From the NCBI RefSeq assembly GCF_000744835.1, contig NZ_JQMS01000001.1:248001-312000 (forward strand): a DNA stretch of 64,000 bases, in the 5' to 3' direction. Of the stretch, positions 1-9,068 are shown piece by piece; positions within the stretch are counted from its first letter, which is position 1, and every line of letters starts with the position of its first letter. Origin of the DNA: Flavobacterium sp. 83. GTDB lineage: Bacteria > Bacteroidota > Bacteroidia > Flavobacteriales > Flavobacteriaceae. The notes below the pieces were generated by a model. That model did no database searches. It saw only the letters and a list, made by a program, of their open reading frames with translations, and had not been told where the DNA came from. The position numbers were made by a program, and so were the translations under genes.

Positions 1-954
1 TACACGTTTTTGGGTATAAAACAATTTCCCTCTGTTTCCTATAGCGTTTCCAATTAATATTAATGGAAATATGATTAGACCAAAAGACAATCCAAAAATC
101 GAAGTAATTATTTCTAAAAATCGGACACTCAACAAATACAACTTATTATGATTGCTACGGCTAAAAGGGAAGAACCGATAAAAATCTCTGGCGATATAAT
201 GCACCGGAATGCGTTGCGTTTTACTTTCATACACTTGTGTATACTCCCTGATAATGCTTCCAGACTCTAATAAATGAAGCAATTGCTGATACAATCCTGC
301 AGTAATACCCTCTGTTTTTTGGGAGGCAATCACAATTTCGGATACAGCATTTTCTTTGACAAAAGAAAACAATTCGGATCTTTTTATATTGGGAACATAG
401 TGGTATTCTGATATTTCATCTTCAAGTGCATCAGCATGTACGAAACCAATAATTTTATAATGGGGATCTATATTTTCTAATCCTAAAATCAACTCCTCTA
501 CCTGTTCTTTATCACAGATTAAAATGGCATTTTGAAAAAACCGGTTAGACGCTAAAAAACCAACATAAAACATACGCCATAAAACTATAGCAAGAAAAAC
601 GACAAAATAGAACAATAGGATTTGAAGTCTTTTAGAAGGCAATTCCGGAGAAAAAACCGGAGTCAATAAATATACTAAAACGGTCGTTGATACCGTAAGA
701 ATAGCACTTCGCAAAACCTGAAATTGATTGCTCGCTACTTGAAGGTCATACATTTCAAAAATGGTCCCAAAAAGATTCAGGTAAACAGCTAAAACGATGG
801 TCCAATTAAAGTTAGTAGTGGAAAAAGTAAAATAATCAAAATCGAAAACTTTACCCACAAGAAACAATGCGCTCAAAACAAAAAAAACATCAAAAAAACG
901 GAGTATTGTCTTTCGTTCTGAAATTTCAAAATGCATTTTGTCTACTGAAAACAT
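1..954 (-). CDS. Polyprenyl-phosphate sugar-1-phosphate transferase, N-terminal part (cut by window edge)
   Basis: The reading frame begins with an ATG at 954 and runs open through 318 codons to base 1, so the C-terminal catalytic part lies outside the window. The first ~130 residues hold several hydrophobic membrane segments, followed by a soluble nucleotide-binding-like domain (IIGFVHADA region). From about residue 270 a new membrane helix leads into FYTQKRV, the conserved start of the bacterial sugar-transferase domain (PF02397). This is the WcaJ/WbaP architecture: it would transfer a hexose-1-phosphate from a UDP-sugar to undecaprenyl phosphate and so start a polysaccharide repeat. It is the first of three initiating-type transferases here. 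Substrate cannot be told. Confidence 0.88.
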   Translation of the reverse strand, partial: MFSVDKMHFEISERKTILRFFDVFFVLSALFLVGKVFDFDYFTFSTTNFNWTIVLAVYLNLFGTIFEMYDLQVASNQFQVLRSAILTVSTTVLVYLLTPVFSPELPSKRLQILLFYFVVFLAIVLWRMFYVGFLASNRFFQNAILICDKEQVEELILGLENIDPHYKIIGFVHADALEDEISEYHYVPNIKRSELFSFVKENAVSEIVIASQKTEGITAGLYQQLLHLLESGSIIREYTQVYESKTQRIPVHYIARDFYRFFPFSRSNHNKLYLLSVRFLEIITSIFGLSFGLIIFPLILIGNAIGNRGKLFYTQKRV

Positions 955-1056
955 GAATGGTATTTAGAATTATGAGCGCAATTTAACTCTTTTGCACCAA
1001 AGTAAATTGAAGAAATGTTAATTTTTTTAACAAGAATTCCTTTTTAACAGATTTTT

Positions 1057-2397
1057 TTACGCTCTTTTTTTAGGAGCCCCCACTAATTGCACATTTAGTA
1101 AAGACAATGAATAGACAAAGGCGGGTGCTGCAGTTCGCATGGCAGCGTGATTGATTGTCAACAACCAAAACACAACAAAACACAATAAAAACATATTGAA
1201 CTTATTTTCTAGATACAAGATCAATGGTGTAAAAAAGAGGATGAGTAAGGCCAATACTCCTAAAGAACCGTGCTCCGCCAGCATACGGGTTATTTCATCG
1301 TGTGATAAGGCCGCGCCCGGACTATCCAATTGTCTAACTTCAACTCCTTTTCCTACACCTACACCAAAAATTGGATTCTCAAAGAAAATTTTTATTTCAT
1401 CTTGTGCTATTTCTTCTCTTCCGGTTAATTGACTTTTTTTCGACCTTCCAGCGGCATCTTGATTAGCATAGCGTTTGTTAATTAGACCTCCCGTTTGGAA
1501 AGAGGTATAGGACCAAGTGGCAAATAGCGCTACTACTAACAAAACTATGATATAATTTAATTTTACTCTTCCCGCAAAATTAGATTTAGAATACAAAAAG
1601 AATAATAGCAAGCCTATCATCAAAAACCCTGTAATCATTCCACCACGAGAAAAAGTTATCATACCCCGATACGTAATATTAAAGGCAATAAAAGCATTGA
1701 TTAAAATTTGAAATTTTGATTTAGAATCTAATATAATTCGGGAGAAAAAAATAAACATTCCCAACCCTAAAATTGTTGCTACCTGATTAGGTCCATATCC
1801 CCCTGAAGTTTCATAATTAGATTGCGTACTAGTGACAACATCACGAACATTAGGTGTATATAAGGTCAAATACACCATACATGTGACAACAGGCAAACCC
1901 ATACTCAACAAAATACTATTCGTCTCCTCTAACGAAATTCTTCTTCTATAAGTGTACAGCGATACTATTCCAAGACAAACGGGCCCTGAAATATTAAATG
2001 CTATGGCTTTCCTAATATCCGTTTCTAAATCCAATGCAACAGTAGAAATGACTACACTAGGAATCAATAAAATCAAAAATAGCCAATACGGTGCTGCACC
2101 TTTAGAAAATCCACTAAAATACATCCCTATAAAGACAAAAATCATCACCCCATATTTGGAAATTTCATATAATGGATTCCCATCAGTCATCCTCAAAAAA
2201 ACTTCACTTCCTACGACATATGCAGCGGCAATAAGTGCTTCATTATTCTTATTTTGTTTTTTAATGACATAATAAATTCCAAAAATAAAAATGAAATACC
2301 CATATATTTTCGAAATGAAGGGAACGGCATAAACCATTGCTCCCAAAACAACATGAAAAAGAATTAAATAGAGATAGGATTGATCCTCTTTTTTCAT
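1057..2397 (-). CDS. O-antigen ligase / Wzy-type polymerase family membrane protein
   Basis: A 446-residue, almost wholly hydrophobic protein with about 10-12 predicted membrane segments. Near residues 337-379 it carries the periplasmic-loop pattern of the O-antigen ligase superfamily (PF04932): NPIFGVGVGKG, then SHDEITRMLAEHGSLG. Such proteins either ligate the finished glycan to lipid A core or polymerise repeat units in the periplasm, and sequence alone does not separate the two. The start overlaps the stop of the upstream GT4 gene by 4 bases (ATGA), which implies translational coupling. A second, unrelated polymerase candidate (EpsG-like, 49908-51095) lies in the same locus. Confidence 0.85.
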   Translation of the reverse strand: MKKEDQSYLYLILFHVVLGAMVYAVPFISKIYGYFIFIFGIYYVIKKQNKNNEALIAAAYVVGSEVFLRMTDGNPLYEISKYGVMIFVFIGMYFSGFSKGAAPYWLFLILLIPSVVISTVALDLETDIRKAIAFNISGPVCLGIVSLYTYRRRISLEETNSILLSMGLPVVTCMVYLTLYTPNVRDVVTSTQSNYETSGGYGPNQVATILGLGMFIFFSRIILDSKSKFQILINAFIAFNITYRGMITFSRGGMITGFLMIGLLLFFLYSKSNFAGRVKLNYIIVLLVVALFATWSYTSFQTGGLINKRYANQDAAGRSKKSQLTGREEIAQDEIKIFFENPIFGVGVGKGVEVRQLDSPGAALSHDEITRMLAEHGSLGVLALLILFFTPLILYLENKFNMFLLCFVVFWLLTINHAAMRTAAPAFVYSLSLLNVQLVGAPKKRA

Positions 2398-3473
2398 TTA
2401 CAACTATTTTTTAACCAATTTAAATACTGTACTATCACAGCTTTTTTTGAATAATTATCAATTATCATTTTGTGAAGCGCATTGCCAAACTCTAATTGCA
2501 GAACTTCGTTTTCCAATAATTTGACCAATGCTTCATAAAATAGAGACTCCTGTTGAGCGGCAACAAAAAAACCATTTTTACCATTTATAACCAGAGAGGA
2601 TATCTCGCCTACATCAGTCACTACGACAGGTTTTTTTAACCATCCATACTCTAAAAGAGCTACGGGCAAACCCTCTGATTGAGATGTTAAAATCCCAATA
2701 GCAGCTTGTTCCAAAATATTTTCAACATCTTGTTTGGTACCGTAAAGAAACACATTTTTTTCTAAAGCAAAAGCAACTATTAAATCCTTAATTTTTTGAG
2801 AATAGCTATCCTCAAAATCTTTTCCAATCAAATGAAAAGTCCAATCGGGATGCGATTGTTGTAACTTTTTGGCTACCTCCAGCAATAAAAAATGATCTTT
2901 CTGCACTCTCAGATTAGCCAAACAAACTATTCGCTTACCATTAATTCCTTTCAACACCGTCTGCGCTGAGATTTTTTTTTCTTCAGATGGAAAATTGGGT
3001 AAGTAAATAGTGTTTTTGAAATTTATTTTTTCCTGAGCCCAAATTTTCAATTTTTGATTTACAGCTATAATACCACTAAAAAAAGGGAAAGTCATTTTTA
3101 AAGCAGCTATTGGCCTTTTATCTAAAAACTCACTATCACCATAATGATCATGCCAAATTAATTGTATCGAAGGATGAATTAATTTTAATAAAAAAGCTAA
3201 AAAAAAAGAAGTGCTATGGGCATGCACATGAGTTACTTTGTTTTTCAAAATAAAAAAATGCAATTTAAAAAGCGCCCTTAAATCAAGTGATTTTTTTTTA
3301 TTCAAAAACAAATAGGAAACAGACGGATTGATTTGATCAAGCAAAACCCCCTCCTTCCTGGTGGCAACCAGTCCTGAAAATTCAATGATTGTTCCTAAAG
3401 CATTGGCATAATTCACCGCCATGCGCTCAGCACCACCCGCTTCAAGTGAATCGATAATTTGAACTATTCTCAT
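2394..3473 (-). CDS. Family 4 glycosyltransferase
   Basis: A 359-residue GT-B fold enzyme. The N-terminal acceptor domain opens with IDSLEAGGAERM, the glycine-rich start common in GT4 enzymes. The C-terminal donor domain carries the EX7E motif (EGLPVALLE, about residues 262-270) followed by KPVVVTDVGEI. It should transfer a sugar from a nucleotide donor to the lipid-linked glycan on the cytoplasmic face. It overlaps both neighbours by 4 bases (the ligase gene downstream and the next GT4 upstream), so the three form a tightly coupled set. Donor and linkage cannot be inferred. Confidence 0.9.
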   Translation of the reverse strand: MRIVQIIDSLEAGGAERMAVNYANALGTIIEFSGLVATRKEGVLLDQINPSVSYLFLNKKKSLDLRALFKLHFFILKNKVTHVHAHSTSFFLAFLLKLIHPSIQLIWHDHYGDSEFLDKRPIAALKMTFPFFSGIIAVNQKLKIWAQEKINFKNTIYLPNFPSEEKKISAQTVLKGINGKRIVCLANLRVQKDHFLLLEVAKKLQQSHPDWTFHLIGKDFEDSYSQKIKDLIVAFALEKNVFLYGTKQDVENILEQAAIGILTSQSEGLPVALLEYGWLKKPVVVTDVGEISSLVINGKNGFFVAAQQESLFYEALVKLLENEVLQLEFGNALHKMIIDNYSKKAVIVQYLNWLKNSCK

Positions 3474-4588
3474 GATGTAAGCAAGTGTTTAATTTCAGCT
3501 TCAAAAACATCTAAAGTATATTTTCTAGACCAACTCGCAGCCATGTTCTGAATAGTGTCGAAATAATTTTGGTCTTGCAAAATATCTTCTATTTGATTGC
3601 AATCTTTCTCTAAATTCAAATCTATCAAAATTCCTCTCTTGCCATAATCTAACATATAAGGCACGCAAGATACTGCAGTTGCAATAGGCACACAACCCCA
3701 AAACATTCCCTCGGCTATTACTTTTGGCCAGCCCTCACTTTCAGATGGTAAAATAACAAAATGACTTTCTTGATATGCTCTTTTTATAGTTTCTTGTGTT
3801 TGATTTCCTTTCAAAGAAACAATTTCCTCCAATTTATTATCAATAACAAACTGAATTAATTTATTTTTTTCAATTCCATCACCATAAATGTCTAATTGTA
3901 CATTGTACCCTTTTTCAAACAAAAATTGAACTAATTGAATCGCATAAAAAGGATTTTTTCCAATTACCAGTGTCCCAACAAAAACAAAATGAATTATACC
4001 TAAAACTTTTTTATTTATTAAAGCTAATTTATCTTTTTCAAAATATGTTGCCGTAAAAAAAGGTTTGATATTCTTAGACATTCCTTCCCACCCTCCATAA
4101 ACTAAAACGTGCATGTTACGTGTCAAAAAAGTGTTACTCAAAATCCATTTTTGCAATTTATACGTCCAAGGTTGCTTCGCTTGGGGGTCCCAGTTTCCAG
4201 CATACTTGGCGGTTTTATTTTTTTTAGGAAAAAAAATTTGTACCAAACAGGCTAATAAACCAATATTACCAGGACAACGTATATGGATGTGATCCGTAGA
4301 TTGCATGGCTTTAAAAAGAACAAATAATAAACTTGGAAGTTTCAAAATAGTACCGAAAGTAGACTTAATCGATAGGATGTCAAAATTTGGGACCGATATA
4401 AATTCTATTCTTTGATGGTCATAAGAACTGTCAATTGCTGTTTTTTTATCTAAAAAAAAAGGAGCAACAATCGCTAATTCATCAACACTTTTCCCCCAAA
4501 CATTCATTTCTCTAACATAAGGAGCATACGCATAATATAGATGATCCTCTTTAGAATGTGGAACATGGGTAAAAATGGTGAACTTCAT
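3470..4588 (-). CDS. Family 4 glycosyltransferase
   Basis: A 372-residue GT-B glycosyltransferase. The N-terminal half has the acceptor-domain pattern (DHIHIRCPGNIGLLACL); the donor domain contains GTLVIGKNP, IYGDGIEKNKL and the EX7E motif EGWPKVIAE. The opening MKFTIFTHVPH and the retained signature residues suggest a working enzyme. Its stop overlaps the start of the next GT4 by 4 bases. A short AT-rich gap separates it from the FkbM methyltransferase upstream. Substrate unknown. Confidence 0.88.
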   Translation of the reverse strand: MKFTIFTHVPHSKEDHLYYAYAPYVREMNVWGKSVDELAIVAPFFLDKKTAIDSSYDHQRIEFISVPNFDILSIKSTFGTILKLPSLLFVLFKAMQSTDHIHIRCPGNIGLLACLVQIFFPKKNKTAKYAGNWDPQAKQPWTYKLQKWILSNTFLTRNMHVLVYGGWEGMSKNIKPFFTATYFEKDKLALINKKVLGIIHFVFVGTLVIGKNPFYAIQLVQFLFEKGYNVQLDIYGDGIEKNKLIQFVIDNKLEEIVSLKGNQTQETIKRAYQESHFVILPSESEGWPKVIAEGMFWGCVPIATAVSCVPYMLDYGKRGILIDLNLEKDCNQIEDILQDQNYFDTIQNMAASWSRKYTLDVFEAEIKHLLTS

Positions 4589-4636
4589 ATGGCCTTTTTT
4601 TTGAATTATATATTTTATATATTTTGACTAAATATT

Positions 4637-5380
4637 TTAAATACGATTATTTATAAACATTAGATTTTCCCCTCTGTTAAAATATGAAAAATCATAATTA
4701 CTTATCGCTTTAAAAAAACTCTTTGAACTTCCATTTGTAATACCATCATGGAGTTCTATAATAATGCATTTTGTTTTGGGTAACCAATTTTCATAATTAC
4801 TTTCAAAAAGTTGTTTTTCACCTCCTTCAATATCAATTTTCAGCAAATCAAGATATTCTAAATTATATTCTATCATTATTTCATCTATTGTAATAGTTTT
4901 AACCGTATCTATAACATTAATTTTTCTTTTTGAATCCTGAATTTCAGTAATAAATCCCCAATTTCCAAAACCTTTATCAACTACATTAAAACTAAAATTG
5001 AATTGATTAGACAGAGCCATCTTTTTTAACGAAACATTTTTATACTCTTTTGTATTTTTTTGAAGCATTTCAAAATTAGATTTTTCAGGTTCAATGGCCA
5101 TGATTTTCGCTTCTGGAAATTTATTAGAAAAAAAGACTGCCGCTAACCCGATATTTGCACCTGCATCTATAATAAATTTTGGTGAAAATCCTAAATTCAT
5201 ATCATACTCTTTAAAAGTAAATATTTGATGAAAAACTAATAAATCACTTGATTTCGGTCTTAAAAAAATTGGAAAAGTCATCTTTAGTATTTGAATTTTA
5301 TTAACTCCTAATGTCATTAATAGATTTACAAAAAAATATCTATACCCTTGCTTCAAACGAACTCTTACTATATCCATCAT
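4637..5380 (-). CDS. FkbM family methyltransferase
   Basis: A 247-residue protein of the FkbM family (PF05050). The S-adenosylmethionine site is visible as FIIDAGANIGLAAVFFS, followed by the acidic strand end AIEPEK. DLLKIDIEGGEKQLFE is the typical second family motif, and IIIELHDG follows. In polysaccharide loci such enzymes usually O-methylate a sugar, often to block or trim a glycan. Placement among GT genes fits that role, but the target sugar cannot be read from the sequence. The start MMDIVRV follows an AT-rich non-coding stretch at 5381-5487. Confidence 0.88.
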   Translation of the reverse strand: MMDIVRVRLKQGYRYFFVNLLMTLGVNKIQILKMTFPIFLRPKSSDLLVFHQIFTFKEYDMNLGFSPKFIIDAGANIGLAAVFFSNKFPEAKIMAIEPEKSNFEMLQKNTKEYKNVSLKKMALSNQFNFSFNVVDKGFGNWGFITEIQDSKRKINVIDTVKTITIDEIMIEYNLEYLDLLKIDIEGGEKQLFESNYENWLPKTKCIIIELHDGITNGSSKSFFKAISNYDFSYFNRGENLMFINNRI

Positions 5381-5487
5381 AACCTCAATAATTTAATTTC
5401 AAACAAATTAAATATGAATAAAAATATTTTCCCATATTTAAATTTTATTTTATAATTCTTTCAAAAACAATGTTTTTACATAATTTT

Positions 5488-6483
5488 TTATTTAACAATG
5501 GAAAGTATTCTTTCTATATAATTTTGAGGGTGTATATAGTAATTACTCCATTCTTTATTTGCATTACCTACCTCTAAATATTTTTTCTCTTTTAATAAAC
5601 ATTCAATCTTATCGGGTATTTCAATATATGAAGAACGTGTTGATAGCACTTCATAATTGATTCCTTCTTTAAAATTGTCTAATGAAATATTTAATGGTGT
5701 TGTAATTACCGCTTTTCCAAACAATAGATATTCACCAATTTTCCATCCAGGTGTATCTTTTAATCCATCGTCAGCTAAAGCTATATTATAATGTAATAAA
5801 GTATTTAAATAATTATTTTTCTTAGATTCTTTTGGATCTAATAAAACATCAGGCGCTAATTTTCTAGAAAAATCATCAGCAAACAAACCTACAGATGAAT
5901 TACTAAAATTCTTTTTAATAATTCTACAAGCGTTTATCCTAAATTCGTTTTGAAGTCGTCTCCTTTCTTTTTCATCTGTATCCGGATGATTATCTGGGTT
6001 CCATAAGCGCGTATGAAAAAGCACTTTACCTCCATTATCAATTACATTTTCTGGATACCTTCTAATATCTAAAACACAGTGGGAAGACTTGGAGGCTAAA
6101 CCATAAATGTCAAATGCTTTAAGAACCTCAACTCTACTCCATTTATCTAATAATAAATCACTTTTTAGTTTCATTAAAAGCGATAAACTTTTGTATGATA
6201 ATGGCACATTAAAATTTAATGGCCTAATATTCGTATTTTCATCCACTTTTCGAAGTGAACGTTTAAAATATAAACTAAATTTTTCTGGATTATCTAAAAA
6301 TAAGGAATCATCTGAATAATCAAAAAATATTTTTTCCCCATTGATATCTAATATCGCACCATTTGAGACAACACTTGGATCGCGTAGTATTACAACTTTT
6401 ATTTTTTCCTTTTGACAGAAATAAAAATAGGAATAAATCAAATGATTTAAATGATGTGTCCAAGTTGAAAATAATAACTGCAT
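5488..6483 (-). CDS. Putative GT-B-like glycosyltransferase, family not recognised
   Basis: A 331-residue soluble protein that I cannot assign to a family. The last third (PGWKIGEYLLFGKAVITTPLNI, here split as PGWKIGEYLLFG and KAVITTPLNI) resembles the donor-binding end of GT-B enzymes, where a Glu sits in a helix before a KAVITT-type strand. VLFHTRLWNPDNHPD is an unusual middle motif. Position between an FkbM methyltransferase and a GT2 in a GT-rich operon supports a role in glycan assembly. Alternatives are a sugar-modifying or structural protein. The coding sequence is intact and has normal codon use for the region. Confidence 0.6.
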   Translation of the reverse strand: MQLLFSTWTHHLNHLIYSYFYFCQKEKIKVVILRDPSVVSNGAILDINGEKIFFDYSDDSLFLDNPEKFSLYFKRSLRKVDENTNIRPLNFNVPLSYKSLSLLMKLKSDLLLDKWSRVEVLKAFDIYGLASKSSHCVLDIRRYPENVIDNGGKVLFHTRLWNPDNHPDTDEKERRRLQNEFRINACRIIKKNFSNSSVGLFADDFSRKLAPDVLLDPKESKKNNYLNTLLHYNIALADDGLKDTPGWKIGEYLLFGKAVITTPLNISLDNFKEGINYEVLSTRSSYIEIPDKIECLLKEKKYLEVGNANKEWSNYYIHPQNYIERILSIVK

Positions 6484-6528
6484 AATCGAGTGTTTTTTTA
6501 TATTATTGTTTCCTGTATAAAAATATAA

Positions 6529-7527
6529 CTATTGAATTTTCGGTTTATTAATCCATAAACTCCACCAACCCAAAGTTCTTCCTAAAGCTTCGGTTAGGGC
6601 TTCTTTTTTAGCATTTGCAGTAAGCACGTTACTGTATCGTATTGCCGTCAAAAGCAAAGTAATAGCATGCCATTTTAACTGATGTTTCAATGCTGGGTCA
6701 GGGTTTTTAGTACGCCATACATACCATCCGTTTCGCACCACCATTTTTCCATATCGGTATTGATTCGGCCTTCCGGAAGCATCGTGATAATGCTGTAGTT
6801 TTGCCCCTGTATTCAGGTATAGCTTACCAATTTTAGCAACTCGCAATGTAAAATCAGCATCTTCATACAGGCCATACCCTTCAAAATAAGTTGAAAAATG
6901 CAACGTGTCAAAAACCTTTTTTCTAAACGAAGATACTCCGCCCATCAACATTTCAACTTCATAAATTTTGTCGTTTGGAGGTAAAAACCCCACACTGCGA
7001 CCATGTGAATACAAAGAAGAATAACCTGGGGGACAATCGCTGTCCAATCCCAATTTTTTACGCAGTACAAAACGACTACCGTCATTTTGCTTCCATCCGT
7101 CAAAATAAAATTCTTTAATAGATGGTTTATAATCATACCCTACAAATTGAAATTTATTCTCATTGATAATGTAACCGCCTACACCCAAAGCCTCTGGAAA
7201 GATTTGATACGTTTTTAATAGTTTTTCAAAATAAGTAGCTGTCAAAACAATATCATCGTCTAAAAAGCATACAACTTCTGAATCAGCTGCAACTCTTTCA
7301 ATTCCAAAATTTCGTTGTTTAGTCAAACCTCGATGTTGTGGTGAAACGGAGTAATAATTTAAATTATCAAATGAATTATTACCTATAATTAACTCCGTAT
7401 CCTGATTAGTGGAGCCATCGATAATTAATATTTCATCTGGATATTTTGTTTGCTCTTTCACAGACTTTAATAGTTGTAATAGAGGCTCAGCACGCAGGTA
7501 CGTACAGATAATTAATGAAAATTTCAT
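6529..7527 (-). CDS. Family 2 glycosyltransferase
   Basis: A 332-residue GT-A enzyme. It opens with FSLIICTYLRAEPLLQLL, has the nucleotide-binding IIDGST strand, the metal-binding triad DDD at residues 90-92 (FLDDDIV) and a later acidic pair in GLYEDADFTLRV that fits the catalytic-base region. About 60 C-terminal residues beyond the GT2 core probably bind the acceptor or membrane. It overlaps the next gene upstream (7524-9068) by 4 bases. Sugar specificity is unknown. Confidence 0.9.
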   Translation of the reverse strand: MKFSLIICTYLRAEPLLQLLKSVKEQTKYPDEILIIDGSTNQDTELIIGNNSFDNLNYYSVSPQHRGLTKQRNFGIERVAADSEVVCFLDDDIVLTATYFEKLLKTYQIFPEALGVGGYIINENKFQFVGYDYKPSIKEFYFDGWKQNDGSRFVLRKKLGLDSDCPPGYSSLYSHGRSVGFLPPNDKIYEVEMLMGGVSSFRKKVFDTLHFSTYFEGYGLYEDADFTLRVAKIGKLYLNTGAKLQHYHDASGRPNQYRYGKMVVRNGWYVWRTKNPDPALKHQLKWHAITLLLTAIRYSNVLTANAKKEALTEALGRTLGWWSLWINKPKIQ

Positions 7528-9068
7528 GAATCTATTTTTAATTGATTAGCCCAAAAAATACTTTGTTTCCATTGCTTATTAAAAACTGCGAAATATTGAA
7601 AAGGATTCCTAATCTTTTGATGCTTATAATACTTAAAAAACAAAACGGTTTTATACCCTAAGATTTGTTGTTTTGTGTTATGAGTAATCAAATACAGCAT
7701 CACTGTAGGCGAAGGTTTTGGTTGAATCTTTTCATTATGCCACTTCAATATTGGTTTTGTTCTAAATCCTCCAACTGGCGCCTTTAAATGCAATATTGAA
7801 GGTTCTGGCAAAAATAAAATATCATTTCCTTGATTTCTCAATTGCATCCCAAAATCGCTATCTTCCCCATAACCAAATTCAAATGCCATATTGAACTTTA
7901 CATGCTGTAAAATAGTGCTTTTTAAAAAACTATTCCCAGCACCAAAAGTAGGCCACTGCATTACTTTGTGGTGTGATTTTCTCTCTCCTTTTTGAGGATA
8001 ATATGTTGTAACTACCTTGCAACCATATTTTTTTATTTTTTGAAAAACCTCTTTTAGTAAATCAGCTTCAAATCGATTATCATCATCTGCTAAAAAAACC
8101 CATTCACTTCTAGTTTGACTCAAAGCCAAATTTCTGGCATTGCAAGCTCCTGCTTGATGCGTGAAAATATGTTGTATTTCAAAAGGCCAATTTTCAGTTG
8201 CTACATAATCCAATTCACTTTTACTGAATGGTTCTGGATTCTGTTCCACAATAACAATCTTCTGAGGTAAAAGACTTTGCTTTGAAAAATCTTTTAACAC
8301 GTCATATAAATATTCTTTCCTCCCAATTGTTGGGATTATGACATCAATAGTTCCTTTATCTATAATTACTCTTGATGATTGAACGACAATATCATCTATA
8401 TTTATTTTATTATTAAATCTTCTTTTTAAAAAAAGTGCGGAAATAAAAGGATAAAACAAAATTTTACGTTCATATAAAAGCAAATTCAACGCTAACAAAA
8501 ATACCCATCTCGTTTTATAATGTTGCTTCACAAAACGAAAAAGTGTAAAGTTGGATGCTTTAACAAGTGAATCAATTATTTCTACCGACTTCAAAAGCTG
8601 TGGTTCGGAATAGCACAACAATCCCAACGGCATACATAATTTAGCCAGTGAACTCAAATAATAATCTAAATCGGGTTCACAAACTATTTTATCACCTATT
8701 GCATTTAAAACAGAAGCGTGAATCACTCCAACATAACTACTCATTTGCCACGTAGGATACGAGACCTTTTTATTAACGTTAATAAATAAAGATTCCTCTG
8801 CATATCCGATGGAATTATCAAAAAAATTATTTGATTTGGGTCGAAACGAAAGCATCATTTTATTATGATGAAAAAGCGTTGCAATCTTATCCATATTCAA
8901 ACTGTTTTCCAGCAATTGATGGCACCAAACGATAGGCTCCAGAGGAAATTGATGGGCCAATATCATAAGTACTTCTGGAATACTCGAATGCATCGCAAAA
9001 GCAACCGATTCATTTTGATTCGATATAACTTTTGTTACACGATTATTTTGATGGTAAACAACAATCAC
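7524..9068 (-). CDS. Two-domain glycosyltransferase: degenerate N-terminal domain plus GT2
   Basis: A 514-residue protein, much longer than a single GT2. A canonical GT2 domain starts near residue 240 (IDVIIPTIGRKEYL), with the metal-binding DDD at 328-330 (FLADDDNRF) and the ED pair at 402-403 (GYGEDSDFG). The first ~230 residues have no DXD or recognisable nucleotide site. Stretches such as SYVGVIHASVLNAIG and EPDLDYYLSSLAKL recall a decayed GT-A domain that could serve acceptor binding. It overlaps both neighbours by 4 bases, so it is translated as part of a coupled set with the GT2 downstream and the GT4 upstream. Confidence 0.85.
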   Translation of the reverse strand: MIVVYHQNNRVTKVISNQNESVAFAMHSSIPEVLMILAHQFPLEPIVWCHQLLENSLNMDKIATLFHHNKMMLSFRPKSNNFFDNSIGYAEESLFINVNKKVSYPTWQMSSYVGVIHASVLNAIGDKIVCEPDLDYYLSSLAKLCMPLGLLCYSEPQLLKSVEIIDSLVKASNFTLFRFVKQHYKTRWVFLLALNLLLYERKILFYPFISALFLKRRFNNKINIDDIVVQSSRVIIDKGTIDVIIPTIGRKEYLYDVLKDFSKQSLLPQKIVIVEQNPEPFSKSELDYVATENWPFEIQHIFTHQAGACNARNLALSQTRSEWVFLADDDNRFEADLLKEVFQKIKKYGCKVVTTYYPQKGERKSHHKVMQWPTFGAGNSFLKSTILQHVKFNMAFEFGYGEDSDFGMQLRNQGNDILFLPEPSILHLKAPVGGFRTKPILKWHNEKIQPKPSPTVMLYLITHNTKQQILGYKTVLFFKYYKHQKIRNPFQYFAVFNKQWKQSIFWANQLKIDS

